Assembly (NCBI GenBank): GCA_025094145.1
Contig: JALLLS010000002.1
Location: 496,001-560,000, forward strand
Direction of reading: 5' to 3'
Source of the DNA: Spinellus fusiger
Lineage: Eukaryota > Mucoromycota > Mucoromycetes > Mucorales > Phycomycetaceae
DNA length: 64,000 nucleotides
How positions within the stretch are numbered: position 1 is the first letter of the stretch; each line of letters starts with the position of its first letter. A model generated the notes under the pieces. It worked only from the letters and a program-made list of their open reading frames with translations, did not search any database and had not been told where the DNA came from. Shown here one piece after another: positions 1 to 10,431 of this stretch. Position numbers and translations under genes: made by a program.

Positions 1-928
1 CTACAGTGTACAACTGCACATACATGTCTTGTCTTTATGTTCTCTTTATAGTGAACATGTTAAGCCAAGACAATATATTGCATTAGCATTTATCTTATTA
101 ATTATATTATATTATCTGTGTGTATCTACACAGGATAATGTTTGTTCCAAAAAGAGAAGACATGTGCAGCCAATAGTATTACTCTATTTGATAGCACAGT
201 GTCTAGCACAGATGGTTTTGTTGTTTAAACAAAATGTCAGAACAGTGCTATGCACTGATGGTATATACAAAGAAGAGAGATAATATATAATACTTTTCAT
301 TAGCTATCTTTATTTGACCACCTATGCTACATAATATAGCATTAAAAGAAACAACAATGTACATATAGGATCTTGTCTGTTTATACAGATTCAAGATGTT
401 GTGTTCCAACTTCAACCCAAAGGTTCTTTATGAATTGATCAACATGAGTATTGTTCTGTGACATCCAGAATTCTCTATGAAAGCTTGAATGTATACAAGT
501 ACCATAGTACATCTCTGTATCATCTCACTGATTGGTTGTAACTACAAATCCCCCTTTTAACCTGGTGTGCCATTGGACACTTAACAAGAGCTGCTATCAT
601 CTATATATTATAACAGGACAATAATAAACTATTGTGATGACTATGTTTATTAAAATTTATATTTGATCACTCCTCATCACTCTATCACAACAATCCTTTG
701 TTCTTCTCACTTCTTCTTCATGCCTGTTAAATTCCAAGAAAGAATATCAGACTCAAAAACAAGATACTTTTATTAAAACAATTTTGACATGTTGATTTAT
801 ACTAAATAGACAGGTGACTGTGTTATTAAGAATAATCTATTACTGTTTTAGGATGCTTGATAATAATGACCTGTACAGTAGGCTTTAATATGTGGTGTCT
901 TAACTATGAATTACATTGTAGAAAGATG
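1..928. other. AT-rich non-coding DNA beside an LTR relic
   Basis: I see no supportable gene here. A plus-strand 84-codon open frame near the left edge resembles nothing I know and has AT-rich random composition. The part from about 660 to 928 may be the rest of a diverged LTR, because its LTR-like start lies at about 977 on the minus strand; the other end could not be placed. Confidence 0.4.
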
Positions 929-929
929 A

Positions 930-977
930 CTTAATAATTTGTCTGTGACTGCCATCATTGTCTTCATGATTACAACA
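930..977 (-). repeat. LTR-like 5' terminus (3' side of retroelement relic)
   Basis: Read on the minus strand from about 977, the sequence begins TGTTGTAATCATGAAGACA and matches, for about 45 bp, the segment ending at about 4001. Starting with TG is typical of LTR ends. It lies only a few bases from the point where the reverse transcriptase reading stops, so the downstream pol region of the element is missing. Similarity to the other copy is weak beyond this stretch, so the full LTR is not delimited. Confidence 0.4.
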
Positions 978-983
978 AACCTG

Positions 984-1459
984 CTAATAATTAGAGGTGA
1001 GGTCAAGAGTTGAGAAGACTTTGGCATTTCCTAGGCTATGAAGGGTGTCATCAATTTGGGGTAATGGATAGACATCTTTATGAGTTACCACATTAAGCCT
1101 TTGGTAGTCTATACAGAACCAAGCAGAACCATCAGGTTTTGGAACAAGGACTACAGGTGAGGCCCAAGGTGAGTTACTTGGTTGGACAATACCCTGTTGG
1201 AGCATTTCATCAATTAGTAAATCAATTGTCTTGTTTTCTGTAGCTGAGGCCCAATGGTTGGCTGTGAGAGAGGCCAAGAGCCTTCTGTATCAACTGTATG
1301 CCAGACCAAGGAGGTAACTGTTGTAGGTTTGGAATCAAAACAGTTAGAGAAATCTTGCAGGAGTCCCTGGATCTTATTCTTTTCTGTGGAGGATAGTCTT
1401 TGGCCCAGACACAAAGAGAAATCCAGGTTTTTACCAAGTGTCTGAGTGGTATTGGTCAA
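984..1459 (-). pseudogene. Ty3/gypsy reverse transcriptase, N-terminal fragment
   Basis: On the minus strand two overlapping open frames (984-1277 and 1214-1459) together read as the start of a Ty3/gypsy pol. Recognisable parts are a linker with WASPVVLVPKPDGS, then FCIDYQRLN, then YPLPQIDDTL, then FSTLDL, which carries the first catalytic aspartate of the polymerase. The frame is broken around 1270, and the reading ends just after FSTLDLTS. The YxDD box, RNase H and integrase are therefore all absent. This is a dead, truncated pol gene. The identification as Ty3/gypsy RT is secure from these motifs. Confidence 0.85.
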
Positions 1460-2754
1460 GGCTTAGTTGATTTGTGGTTTGTTAGGATAAATCCTGAGGG
1501 ACAAGGCAAATACTCAAAAATAGCAATACACTGTCCTTTATTTATGTTTTTGGTTTTGGTATCTAAGTTTGTGATCTTCACAGTGGCAATCCCTTTTTGA
1601 TCAAAGTTTACCAAACCAGAGGCAACCAAAACCATTTTTTCCAACATCATGTTGGGTGGAGTAGACACCAGTGCAGCCAAGTTAGGTGGTCCTTGGATGT
1701 CTACATATGCATGATGTTGAGCAGGCAGTTTCAGCAACAACACTACTGTGCAGACAGAGGCAGCCTTTGCTGGTCTTGTGGCTGCTTGGGGAATATACAC
1801 TTTGTGTGTAGTTGTATTTATGAGGGCATTGAGCTTGTGAAGATCAAGGTAACCAAGGATCAGTTGTTGTGAGAGCAACTCAACAACTTGACATTCCAGG
1901 CTAGCAGTGGTATTTCCAATGATGACCTTTAGTATCACTGTGCTGTGTGTTGTGGTTGGTTTGTTATTTGCATTAACAAAGGAGGTGGCATTGGATTGGT
2001 TAGGGGTTAACCCCAGGGCCTTTACCAGGCCACTTATTACAGCAGAGACATTTGCACCTGTGTCTATGAGGGCTTGGACAGAATGGCCTTGCACAGTTGA
2101 TTTGATCTTTAGTACTGTCCCTGTCTTCTTTTGAACCTGGATGTTGTTGATATGTGTAACAGCCAGAGGATTGTCCTCAATTGAGAGTGCAGCATAATTG
2201 TCAGAGAGCTCTATGTGACCCTTGGAGAAACCTAAATTGTCTACCATTGGTGTAGTCATTTGGTTTACCACCTTGCAGTACCAACACTTCTTAGACAGAT
2301 GTCCTTCTTTGTTACAGTACCCACAGATGGGCTTACCATTGTCAGCCCAACAATGCATAGAGTCTGGCTGTTGTTGGGGTCTGTACTGTGGGTTCCCTGT
2401 GGAGTGTGGCAGTCTTTCAACACCAGTGCATACCATTTTATTCTTCTTCTGGAATGCATTGATCTCCATGAGCTCAGGTCCTTTCTCAAGAGAGATAGTT
2501 GCAGGAGTGGGATCTTCTCCCAGAGACAGTCTTGCAAAAGAGTCTTCTAGAATATTTTGGTTCATTGATAAGCACTCTTCTACAGCAATGGCAGCATTGG
2601 CAATCTCAACCCAAGTCTTTGCCTTAGAAAGGTTGCTGATTATGAATGCATGGACCTTGGGGGCCATGACCTCAATGTAGATCATGCAAAGCATGGCTGT
2701 GCTTGGGGAATACTTTGGGTCAAATTCAGATATAATTGACTCAAACTGGATCAT
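1456..2754 (-). pseudogene. Gag C-terminus with zinc knuckle plus retroviral-type aspartic protease
   Basis: This is a 432-codon open frame on the minus strand. Residues 144-157 form a CCHC zinc knuckle (C-X2-C-X4-H-X4-C, CGYCNKEGHLSKKC), the nucleic-acid-binding motif of Gag. Residues about 226-240 hold VQALIDTGANVSAV, whose DTG is the catalytic triad of retropepsin-type proteases. The order Gag, protease, RT (the RT lies immediately downstream on the same strand) is that of Ty3/gypsy elements. Gag coding continues upstream in other frames (2782-3206), so this frame is an internal piece of a broken polyprotein and not an independent gene. Confidence 0.8.
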
Positions 2755-2781
2755 GAAACAATGAGATGACAGTTTCCCTTG

Positions 2782-3206
2782 TCACAGTGCTTCCAGGCGT
2801 TTTTGCACACTCTGCTTGTGTTGTTCTCCAGGAATTCCATAATTCTTGAGAAGAGCTGGTTTCAGAGTTTCCCAGTCATTGGCTAATGGGGTATGGTCCA
2901 CCCACTTGGCCAATTCACCTGGCAGGTAGCTAGAGATATGTAATGCCTTCTGGCTATCAGCAATGCCTAGGTGCTTACACTTCAATTCTCTTGGATGAGC
3001 CAACTGTTAATACTTTCAGATGGGTTGTATGGTGCACATATAGACAAATTTCCAAGTCTATTCTCTAGGAGGATTTGTTGCAGCAGACTTGTCATCATAG
3101 CGGCTTTGGAAGTTTCTTCTGTGGGATTTGTGTAAGGATCAGGGTTGGACAGGAGAAAGAAGCAGAGGTAATAAGTGTTGTGCATCAGAAGCAGGTAGGA
3201 GAACAA
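2782..3206 (-). pseudogene. Gag N-terminal fragments, frameshifted
   Basis: Two minus-strand frames (2982-3206 and 2782-3003) read as consecutive parts of a Gag capsid-like region. The first ends in ICAPYNPSESINSWLIQEN. The second carries DSQKALHISSYLPGELAKW and a W-rich stretch typical of the retrotransposon Gag domain. They join only with a frameshift near 2990, and a further break separates them from the zinc-knuckle frame. The assignment rests on position directly upstream of the protease frame and on Gag-like composition. Confidence 0.6.
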
Positions 3207-3952
3207 TGGTAGGAGACAAGGGAAGACAAGGACAGAGTATGAGAAGGGAACAAATATCAGGATATTGTTTTCATTATGACAATAAGTTGAGTATTTATAC
3301 TAAATGTTGTATACTGCAATCTAATTCTAAAATAACTTAATAAACAAATCTATTGATTTACAAAAAGCCAAGACAAAGATAAGAGTGAGAGGAGAGAGAC
3401 TTATAATGGTTGAGACAAATGGTAGACTAATGAGTTTGTCTGGGACAAGACCATTGGTGATGCCCAAATTACTTTCATAATTTGCTAAGAACAAACTAGT
3501 CATTACAATTTGCCATTGTGATAGAGGAGTTATTTGTGGGGTAAGAGTTTTAAAATGGAGTGATAAACACTGATAGAGAGAAAATATAGGGATTAGATAG
3601 TATAGGCATGGGGAAAGAGCAGCTTCTCCACCATAAAATGATCTTGAGTAGTACTGAAAGAGAAAGCCTTTGCTTGGCCAAAAATATAGAAGAGGGAAGG
3701 GTAGAAGAAGAAAAAGATAATCTTTATTAGAAGTCTTTTCTAGCAGTATTTATACTATTTGACTTCTTTCATTCCAACAGTTATTGCCAGTATAGTACAC
3801 TGAACATTATGTAATAAAAGGCAATAATTACTTTTCTATTCTTTTGAAGAATGTTCACTTGTTCATTTCAGTCAACATTAAGAATTCGAACTGGAATTCT
3901 TTTTGGGAACAGAAAGGATTCCAACAAGTGACATGCTCATGACAAAAGGAGA

Positions 3953-4001
3953 CAACTTAATCAGTCTGTGACTGCTACCGTTGTCTTCATGATTACAACA
4001 A
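3953..4001 (-). repeat. LTR-like 5' terminus (5' side of retroelement relic)
   Basis: On the minus strand from 4001 it reads TGTTGTAATCATGAAGACAA and continues with a match to the copy ending at about 977. It lies upstream of the Gag fragments, as expected for the 5' LTR of a minus-strand element. The far end of this LTR could not be defined. Confidence 0.4.
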
Positions 4002-5310
4002 TGCCATACCTTATATACTCTTTATTTTATCACTTAGCATCTATCATTTAGAAATTAGATAGTAGTGTAGAAACATAAGTAAATAATTATCCAATTGTCA
4101 TAATAAAATCTGCATCTTGAGGAATAATTGCTATCAGAAATATGCAAGGTATTTTAAATGAATATATTATACATCTTTTTAATATAGTTATTTTGGTTTT
4201 CAATTTAAAAATAAGCTAATACAAATACCTATAAATTAGTGTATTGCTGAAATGTCTAGTATATCACTAACTCTCTTGGTATGTTACTATAACTCCATTA
4301 TATCTTAACCTTTTTTAATATATCAGACGTATTATTATTGTATTATTAGATATAAAATTATAACATAAAATTCAACATTTATTTACATAATATTTTTTTT
4401 TGATAATATCACAATATATAATCTAAGATAAACTGTATACTACATATATTTGATGGCAATAATCCCTCCTTGATATCTGTTATCAGACTATACTATACCC
4501 TATCTTCTGTCCAATTTGCACAAAATATAGCATCATCAGCCTACCTGTTCCCAGTGGTCCCTCACACTTATCAAAGTCAATTAATTGAAGACTAATAATA
4601 ACTGATGGTTCTATAATAGAGTGCTTGTCCAATGAACCAACCATTAGGCTCTACCTATATAGTCTACCATAAGGTAGAGTGTCTATACCAGTCATAGATA
4701 AACGTCTAATATTATTTTAATTTCATCATAAATAAATAAAATTTTCATCTGCAAATATATATTGTTTATAATAATATTCTATATATTACCCAACCTATGG
4801 TTTATAGTCAAATACTATTAATTCCTCATAGAGATATTCATAATAACCATTTATATTATTTTATTACAATAAATATTAATAAACATGTTGATTATAGAAT
4901 AGAAAATGTTTTAAATGAAATAATAATTTTGAAAATACAACTAATTTAAAAAGAATAATGTTGTTTAGAAAATAATATATCATTTAGAATTGTATAAGTT
5001 TTATAATAAACATAATGTTTTTATTAAATTAGGTTCTCTCTCATATGGTTGCATTTATCAATAAGCCATGACATGGACTAATTATTGACTAACACAAGGT
5101 AGAAGGTCACTGAAGGATAAGCACCCACAAAAGGTATAAATAAATAACTACTCTTCACTCAATAGAATTCATCTTTGCTCAGTCTTGTTCTTCCTACTTT
5201 TATAAACACTCTCACTTGCCCTGTGTGTTAAGGAAAATACAAATGAACAAGATAGAGGAGGTAATACTAGGAATTACATATTGACCCATCCAGTTTTTGG
5301 TCTCCAATGA
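4002..5310. other. AT-rich intergenic DNA, no gene seen
   Basis: This segment is very AT-rich with stop codons in all frames. I see no coding region, RNA gene or clear repeat in it. Confidence 0.5.
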
Positions 5311-5341
5311 TAAAGTGACCCAACAAATTTAATCGATGGTT

Positions 5342-5733
5342 TTGTAATATAGGGCACTAGGGTTATTGTCAGGACTACCAGAGAGATGAATGGGTAGGTA
5401 TTCGGTCTCTAGCAGGGACAGCAAAATAGAGTTTTGACACAAACTTAGAAACAGGAAAACCAAGGGGGTATGGCGGCGGGGATACGACACGATTTGAGTA
5501 CAATTTGTAACGAGGCAACTATTCTTTAAGCAATCCTTGCTTCTCTTAATGGTCCCAACGATACTTAACGTAAACACAAAAGGTCGATATTTATTTACGA
5601 TTCAATTGATGGGGTTTTTATACACTGTTTCCTTGTGTTGTTAGCTATAGCTATTAATTTCATTAACTTTTTAACACCGTCTATATCTTGGCACAGTCAT
5701 CAACTATCCACACTATAGCTGCTGCTATATCAC
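5342..5733. other. Extra segment inside the Tc1 left end, possible nested insertion
   Basis: This stretch is richer in G and C than its flanks and is missing from the equivalent place in the copies at 48474 and 51831, where transposon sequence follows the terminus within about 40 bp. It contains a TATA-like GGGGTTTTTATACAC (about 5610-5625), which suggests a solo LTR or similar insert. No target duplication was identified. Confidence 0.35.
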
Positions 5734-5896
5734 AGTTTTAAATGTAGATTTCCTTTTTTAGATACATGCTTTATCTTAATAGTGTTATAACTTCATGAAT
5801 TCATTAGCTAAAGACATAAAACTTTCAATAGATACATAGAAGAGTGTTTATAATACAAGAAAAAAGCTTTATTAGAAGGTTAATTAATAACCACTA

Positions 5897-6913
5897 TTAT
5901 TCTTTGGCATCAATGACAGCCTGGCATCCCCACCCTATGCTGGCAATGAAGATGTCTGTCAATTCTTTAGATATTCTACCCCATTCCAGCATCAGGGCTG
6001 CCTCCAACTTCTCCTTGGTGGTATATACCATCCTTTTCTTCCTAATAACCTTCTTGAGATGGGACCATAGATGCTCAATTGGATTGAGATCAGTATTGTG
6101 AGGACCAGTAAGGAAGAGTTCCCACACTCTTTGCTGCCTTCTATTCACAAGTTTCCTTGCTCATATGGGGTCTAGCATTGTCCTCCTGTAGGCGGTAACT
6201 AACTCCAGGATTTAGGAAAGAGAATTACTTGAGTTCATGGCAGTAGACTTCTCCCAAGACATTGATGTACTTGTTGGAGTGTATCCTACCCTCCACTACG
6301 ATCCATCTCTCAACACCTTCCTCACTGAAACAGCCCCATACTGTCACCCACCTCCTCCAAACTTCCCCATTTCTAGGACATTCTTAGGCTCAAAGGCCGT
6401 ACCAGGCTGCCTGATGACTTTTGCGCCTCTTGCCGCTGCTCATGGGTCCAACCAACGTGCTTATGGGCCCACTGGAGCCTTGCCTCCATATGTTTCTTGG
6501 TGAGACGAGGCATCACCACTGGACTGAAAGAGTAAAAGCCGATCTCATCAAGGTACCTCTTCAGAGTATTGTCTGATACCTTGATGGCCATGCTTACCTA
6601 ATGGCCTCTTTGGTCTGGTGAGAATTACTGACTACTGTTCTTCTCTTCTCAACTACCGGAGGGCCCTGTTGTCCAACTTTCTTCGTCGGCCACTCTTGGG
6701 AGAAGGTACTACCAAGCCCGTCTTCTTGAAGTGTTTCACAATATCCCCTACAGTGGTGGGAGAAACATTAAACATACAAGATGCCTCGGCCAGAGTGTTG
6801 TTCATGTTCAGCACCTCATGGAGAATGGCTGAACGAGTCTCGAGGCTTGTCTATTTCCCATACATCTTGGGGGTCTTGGTGAATATGTTCACGGTGTTGG
6901 ATGAGTCAGACAT
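5897..6913 (-). pseudogene. Tc1-family transposase, inactivated
   Basis: Read on the minus strand from an ATG at 6913, this spans about 339 codons, the normal Tc1 transposase length. The N-terminus begins MSDSSNTVNIFTKTPKMYGK and then hits an in-frame TAG. After it comes a helix-turn-helix region (RSAILHEVLNMNN, FNVSPTTVGDIVKHFKK). A second DNA-binding/linker region lies at 6591-6373 (KKHMEARLQWAHKHVGW). The C-terminal DDE part at 6148-5897 has NTDLNPIEHLWSHLKKVIRK and ends AVIDAKE. The catalytic core between 6370 and 6150 needs several frameshifts. The nonsense codon and frameshifts make it a pseudogene. Confidence 0.8.
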
Positions 6914-7021
6914 TAGAGAAAAAGAATTGTTATTAAAGAAAGAAAGAATAGTGTTTATTATTTTTGGTATAAAAATAGCCTGAAATTTGAAACCATCGAT
7001 TACATCTGTCGGGTCACTTTA

Positions 7022-8263
7022 CCATTAATAAAGCACACATTCTTACCCAATCTACAGAAAATAAGCAAAAATTAGAGTCTAATTACATGATGATTATCAA
7101 CAAGAAAAGGCAAACCAATGGTCTGACCATTGAGCTTATTGGAAACCTATATAAACTATACACTTCTTCCTGAAAGAATCCCAAAGGCTGTAGTGTTTAT
7201 CAAGTGTAGTGGGATGCAGAGAAGTAAAATGAATATGGAGTAGAGCGAAGGCTATTGAATATGTAGAGTCTGTGTGAAAAAGAAGCAACCTTGTCCGAGA
7301 TTAAAGGAAAAACACTGATGATTTATTATTACTGCAAATATGTAGACTGATTTCTACTAACTTTTCTGGTCAAGCTATATTGACAAATAAAGATATAGAG
7401 CATATATGATTGATTTTTATCTGTTTTTATTTATTTATTATTATTTAAAATACACATACACACAGTATTAGCATTAGCATTAGCTATCAGTGTTCTTATG
7501 TAATTTATGTAACATACTCTTCTATTTACATTACTTTACAGTAACTGATATTGGTTGAATCATAATGGCATATATGCATAGACATCGAATGTTGTGCGTG
7601 TCAAATACACCCTCCAGTAGATCCTCGGTTCTCACCCTTCTTCTGATCTTTTCTCTTCTGAACTCCCTCAACTACTTTAGCAAAGCTATACAATGCTAGT
7701 ATAATCACTGTATGCGTCTCCCCAAGATTTTCACAGCTGCTCTAAACATCTTTCCTTAGAGTTTGAGCTGTCACGGAAAATTGTTTGTCTTTTGGATACC
7801 CTGTATTCCTTTGCTGATATTAGTGCCTTTTGAAAGTCCTATCTCCATCACCAGAAGTTTCATGTCTCCTTTCATTTCATTTCCACCCTCTCCACTCATG
7901 TATTTGGTATGGCTTATTATCTGCCATCCTTCGGGTTTTCATCATCTTACACAGAGTGCTATGACGTCTAAATGTTTGAATGGCATAAAAAAGCATTAAA
8001 CTATACCCGTTAAATATTCTTGGTGATTAATCTAGTGTAATTTACTATGTTAATGTTTGGAGTTTCTCTCACTTTTCTCTCTCCTGATAAGTTGAGCGTG
8101 TAAATAAATTCGAAGTTACTAACTTTCATACAAAGAAAAAGTGTAATTTACAATAGATAATGTTTTTAGTCTCTCATTTAGAGTTTTTTTGCTTAATATG
8201 ACAATAAGCCTTTTATGCATTAGTTTTTAGTTAGAGTGTATAAATTAAAGTACTATAATGTGA
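7022..8263. other. Intergenic DNA with a GC-richer unexplained patch
   Basis: No intact gene was found. From about 7610 to 7990 the base composition is richer in G+C than the flanks, and one plus frame stays open for 78 codons (7763-7999) without recognisable motifs. The minus strand gives broken, charged protein-like stretches, so a worn-out coding relic is possible but unproven. Confidence 0.35.
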
Positions 8264-10431
8264 TTAAAAAAACTGATGTCTATGGGATCCATCTTTCTCT
8301 GAAGAGTATTCTTGAACAATTGATCCACTCTTTACAGATTGATTCTGAACGGGGGAAATATGTATACTTGGAGGAGATTCTTGTCTAATACTTTCATCTT
8401 CTTTTTCTTCAAACTCATCTTCATCCTGATACCAATCAAATGGCTGTCCTCGTATTTTGGCAGCAATATATCGCATCCAAAGAGGCGCAAATGAACGATC
8501 CAGTACAGAGCTCCACCAGTCTTCACGCATGGAATAATCAGGACGGATATATCCAAAGGAAGCTTTGTCTAACAGGTAAACAAATCCGTTGATAACAATG
8601 TAAGAAATAATGCCACCAATGACACCATATGCGATTGAGTAGGTGAAAGGCATAACAGTAAGTGTGATAAATGCGGGGATAGCATCTCCAGGATAATCCC
8701 AGTTAATATTGCGAATACCCGAAGTCATCATGGAGCCAACAACAATAAGAGCTGGACCTGTGGACCATGGAGGAAAACTGGCAAAAATCGGAGAGAAGAA
8801 AATAGAGATAAAGAAGCAAAAGGCAATAGTGATGGCCGTAATACCCGTGCGACCACCTTCTGCAATACCAGCGCCTGATTCAATATAGGCAGTACAAGGC
8901 GAGCTGCCGAAGCAAGCACCAATGCTAATACTTAAAGCGTCACACATAAATGCGTTTGTGGAGTGTTCGAAATCACCCACTCTATCAGTGAATCCACCGT
9001 AGTTTGCCATAGAATACATAGTTCCAGTGGTGTCAAGAATATCAACGTACTACAGTCAAATGATGATATGGATTTAGTTTAGCATAATACAGATATAGTG
9101 TAGGAAAGTGAGATTTTCAATTAGAGTGTACTTACAAGAAATGTAATTAAAGCAATCCAAATATCTTTTCCTTCAAAGTTGAAGTTGAAATTCCCAATAA
9201 TGCTAAGTTGAATGATTAGAAACACATAGTGTAACAAGGAAATAGTAAAAACTTACTGACTCATGTCATGTAAAGTCACCACTTTTTTGAAATAGTCAAA
9301 CATAAGATCTCCTTGTGGGGTATAAGGAAAGTATGTGACCTTGTTGACTCTAGGCCATGAGGTAATAGCAATGAAAAGAATAGAGATCAAGATAGCACCT
9401 CTGACACGATACATCAGAAGAATGCTCATAATAAGTAAGCCGAGAATGCCTAATGTCAATGTAAGATTAAATCTGAATTTATTATTTTTCCACTTACCCA
9501 TATAAAGAGTTCCTGACTCCATATGTCCCCATTGGCATACACCCATTTCATTAAGAGCCTCACTAGGGCATCCACCTAGAATATGTCCAATGTTGTGTGT
9601 CAGTATCAAGTAGAGGTAGTAGAACCAGTGATATTTCTTGCTTTCATTTTTTTTGTTTACCTAAAGTTACTAAGGTGGCGGTGTCTAGTGACACTAGGCC
9701 AATACCAGCAGATCTTTGTAGGCCAATGAAACACAAATACAGACCAATGCCACATCCCATTGCAACTTTAATACTTAAAGGGATTAGACGGGCCAGCCAC
9801 TGCCGAATACCGAAAATAGAAAGAATAAAGAATATAAGGCCTTCGATAAATACAGCAGCTAATGCGGTTTCATAGGTCACATTTCCACTGCCATGGAATC
9901 CCACAACAGTGTAAGTAAAGTATGCATTCAGACCCATGCTATAGTTGGACGATTGTAAGTATAGAGCACTTGTAAGTCTGTGTATTTCTATTCCTCTTAC
10001 CCAGGAGCCATACCAAGAGGAAGATTTGCAAATACTCCAATAAGAACAGAAGAAATCATAGCAATAATACTTGTTCCCACAATCATGCTCAGTTTGATAT
10101 CATACACACAGCTCATGTAGTCAGCATCTAAATTACAGACGGGATCTGCTGCTGTAGGTTGACATACACATGTTCCGCCACTGTCACTGATAATTGAGGC
10201 GTTGACTGAAATGATATAGGCCTAAGTCATTAAATTAATGGACGAATTGGATACGCTTTACGACGAGACACTACACTATACCATTGCAAAGAAAGTAGTC
10301 AACCCAGCACGGATTTCAGTAGAGAACCGAGTGTCTCTGCGTTCTCGTCTTGCACCAGAACCCTCGAGTTGAAAGTGTCTGCCAACCCATGACTGGGCAA
10401 TGTATATATTAATAGTGTCAGTCCAACTCAT
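8264..10431 (-). CDS. AzgA-like purine (adenine/guanine/hypoxanthine) permease
   Basis: A seven-exon gene on the minus strand: 10431-10282, 10221-10001, 9938-9661, 9575-9498, 9449-9257, 9202-9136 and 9049-8264. The sum is 1773 nt, 590 codons plus stop. The protein begins [20 protein letters not shown] and shows the hallmarks of the AzgA branch of NCS2 nucleobase permeases. These are [28 protein letters not shown] across a splice join, LVTLGGCP across another join, the [15 protein letters not shown] helix, and [19 protein letters not shown], the substrate-binding motif region. It should be a plasma-membrane proton-coupled purine transporter with about 12-14 membrane segments. The acidic cytoplasmic tail (about the last 75 residues, [10 protein letters not shown]) could serve in endocytic control. 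Family length is about 500-600 residues, so the gene appears complete. The family is clear; substrate preference is inferred. Confidence 0.92.

Larger units (their letters stand above)
977..4001 (-). mobile_element. Degenerate, internally deleted Ty3/gypsy-type LTR retrotransposon
   Basis: The interval contains, on the minus strand, Gag pieces (3206-2782), zinc knuckle and protease (2754-1456) and a truncated RT (1459-984). It is bracketed by two copies of a sequence starting TGTTGTAATCATGAAGAC (minus-strand starts at about 4001 and 977). These are probably the 5' ends of two LTRs. Only about 45 bp are alike, so the LTRs are either strongly diverged or from related families. RNase H, integrase and a polypurine tract are not found. 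The region 3210-3955 holds no coding and presumably contains the 5' LTR and leader. Confidence 0.6.
5313..7019 (-). mobile_element. Tc1/mariner element with terminal inverted repeats and TA duplication
   Basis: The left end (from 5313) reads AAGTGACCCAACAAATTTAA and goes on to ATCGATGGTTT. The right end (7019 downwards on the minus strand) reads AAGTGACCCGACAGATGTAA and also goes on to ATCGATGGTTT. Each end is flanked by TA (5311-5312 and 7020-7021), the classic Tc1/mariner target duplication. A decayed transposase lies inside on the minus strand. Compared with related copies at about 48474 and 51831, roughly 390 bp (about 5342-5733) just inside the left repeat is extra and probably a later insertion. 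Confidence 0.8.

Noticed and set aside
29..283. 84-codon plus-strand open frame at the left edge
   Set aside because: No known motif, AT-driven composition and no splice or promoter context; likely chance.
2222..2680. 152-codon plus-strand frame
   Set aside because: It is the antisense shadow of the Gag/protease frame, which has clear zinc-knuckle and DTG motifs.
3880..3920. TTCGAA-containing segment considered as a tRNA T-arm on the minus strand
   Set aside because: No matching acceptor stem, D-arm or anticodon arm could be folded around it.
6618..6983. 121-codon plus-strand frame
   Set aside because: Antisense to the N-terminal HTH of the Tc1 transposase relic.
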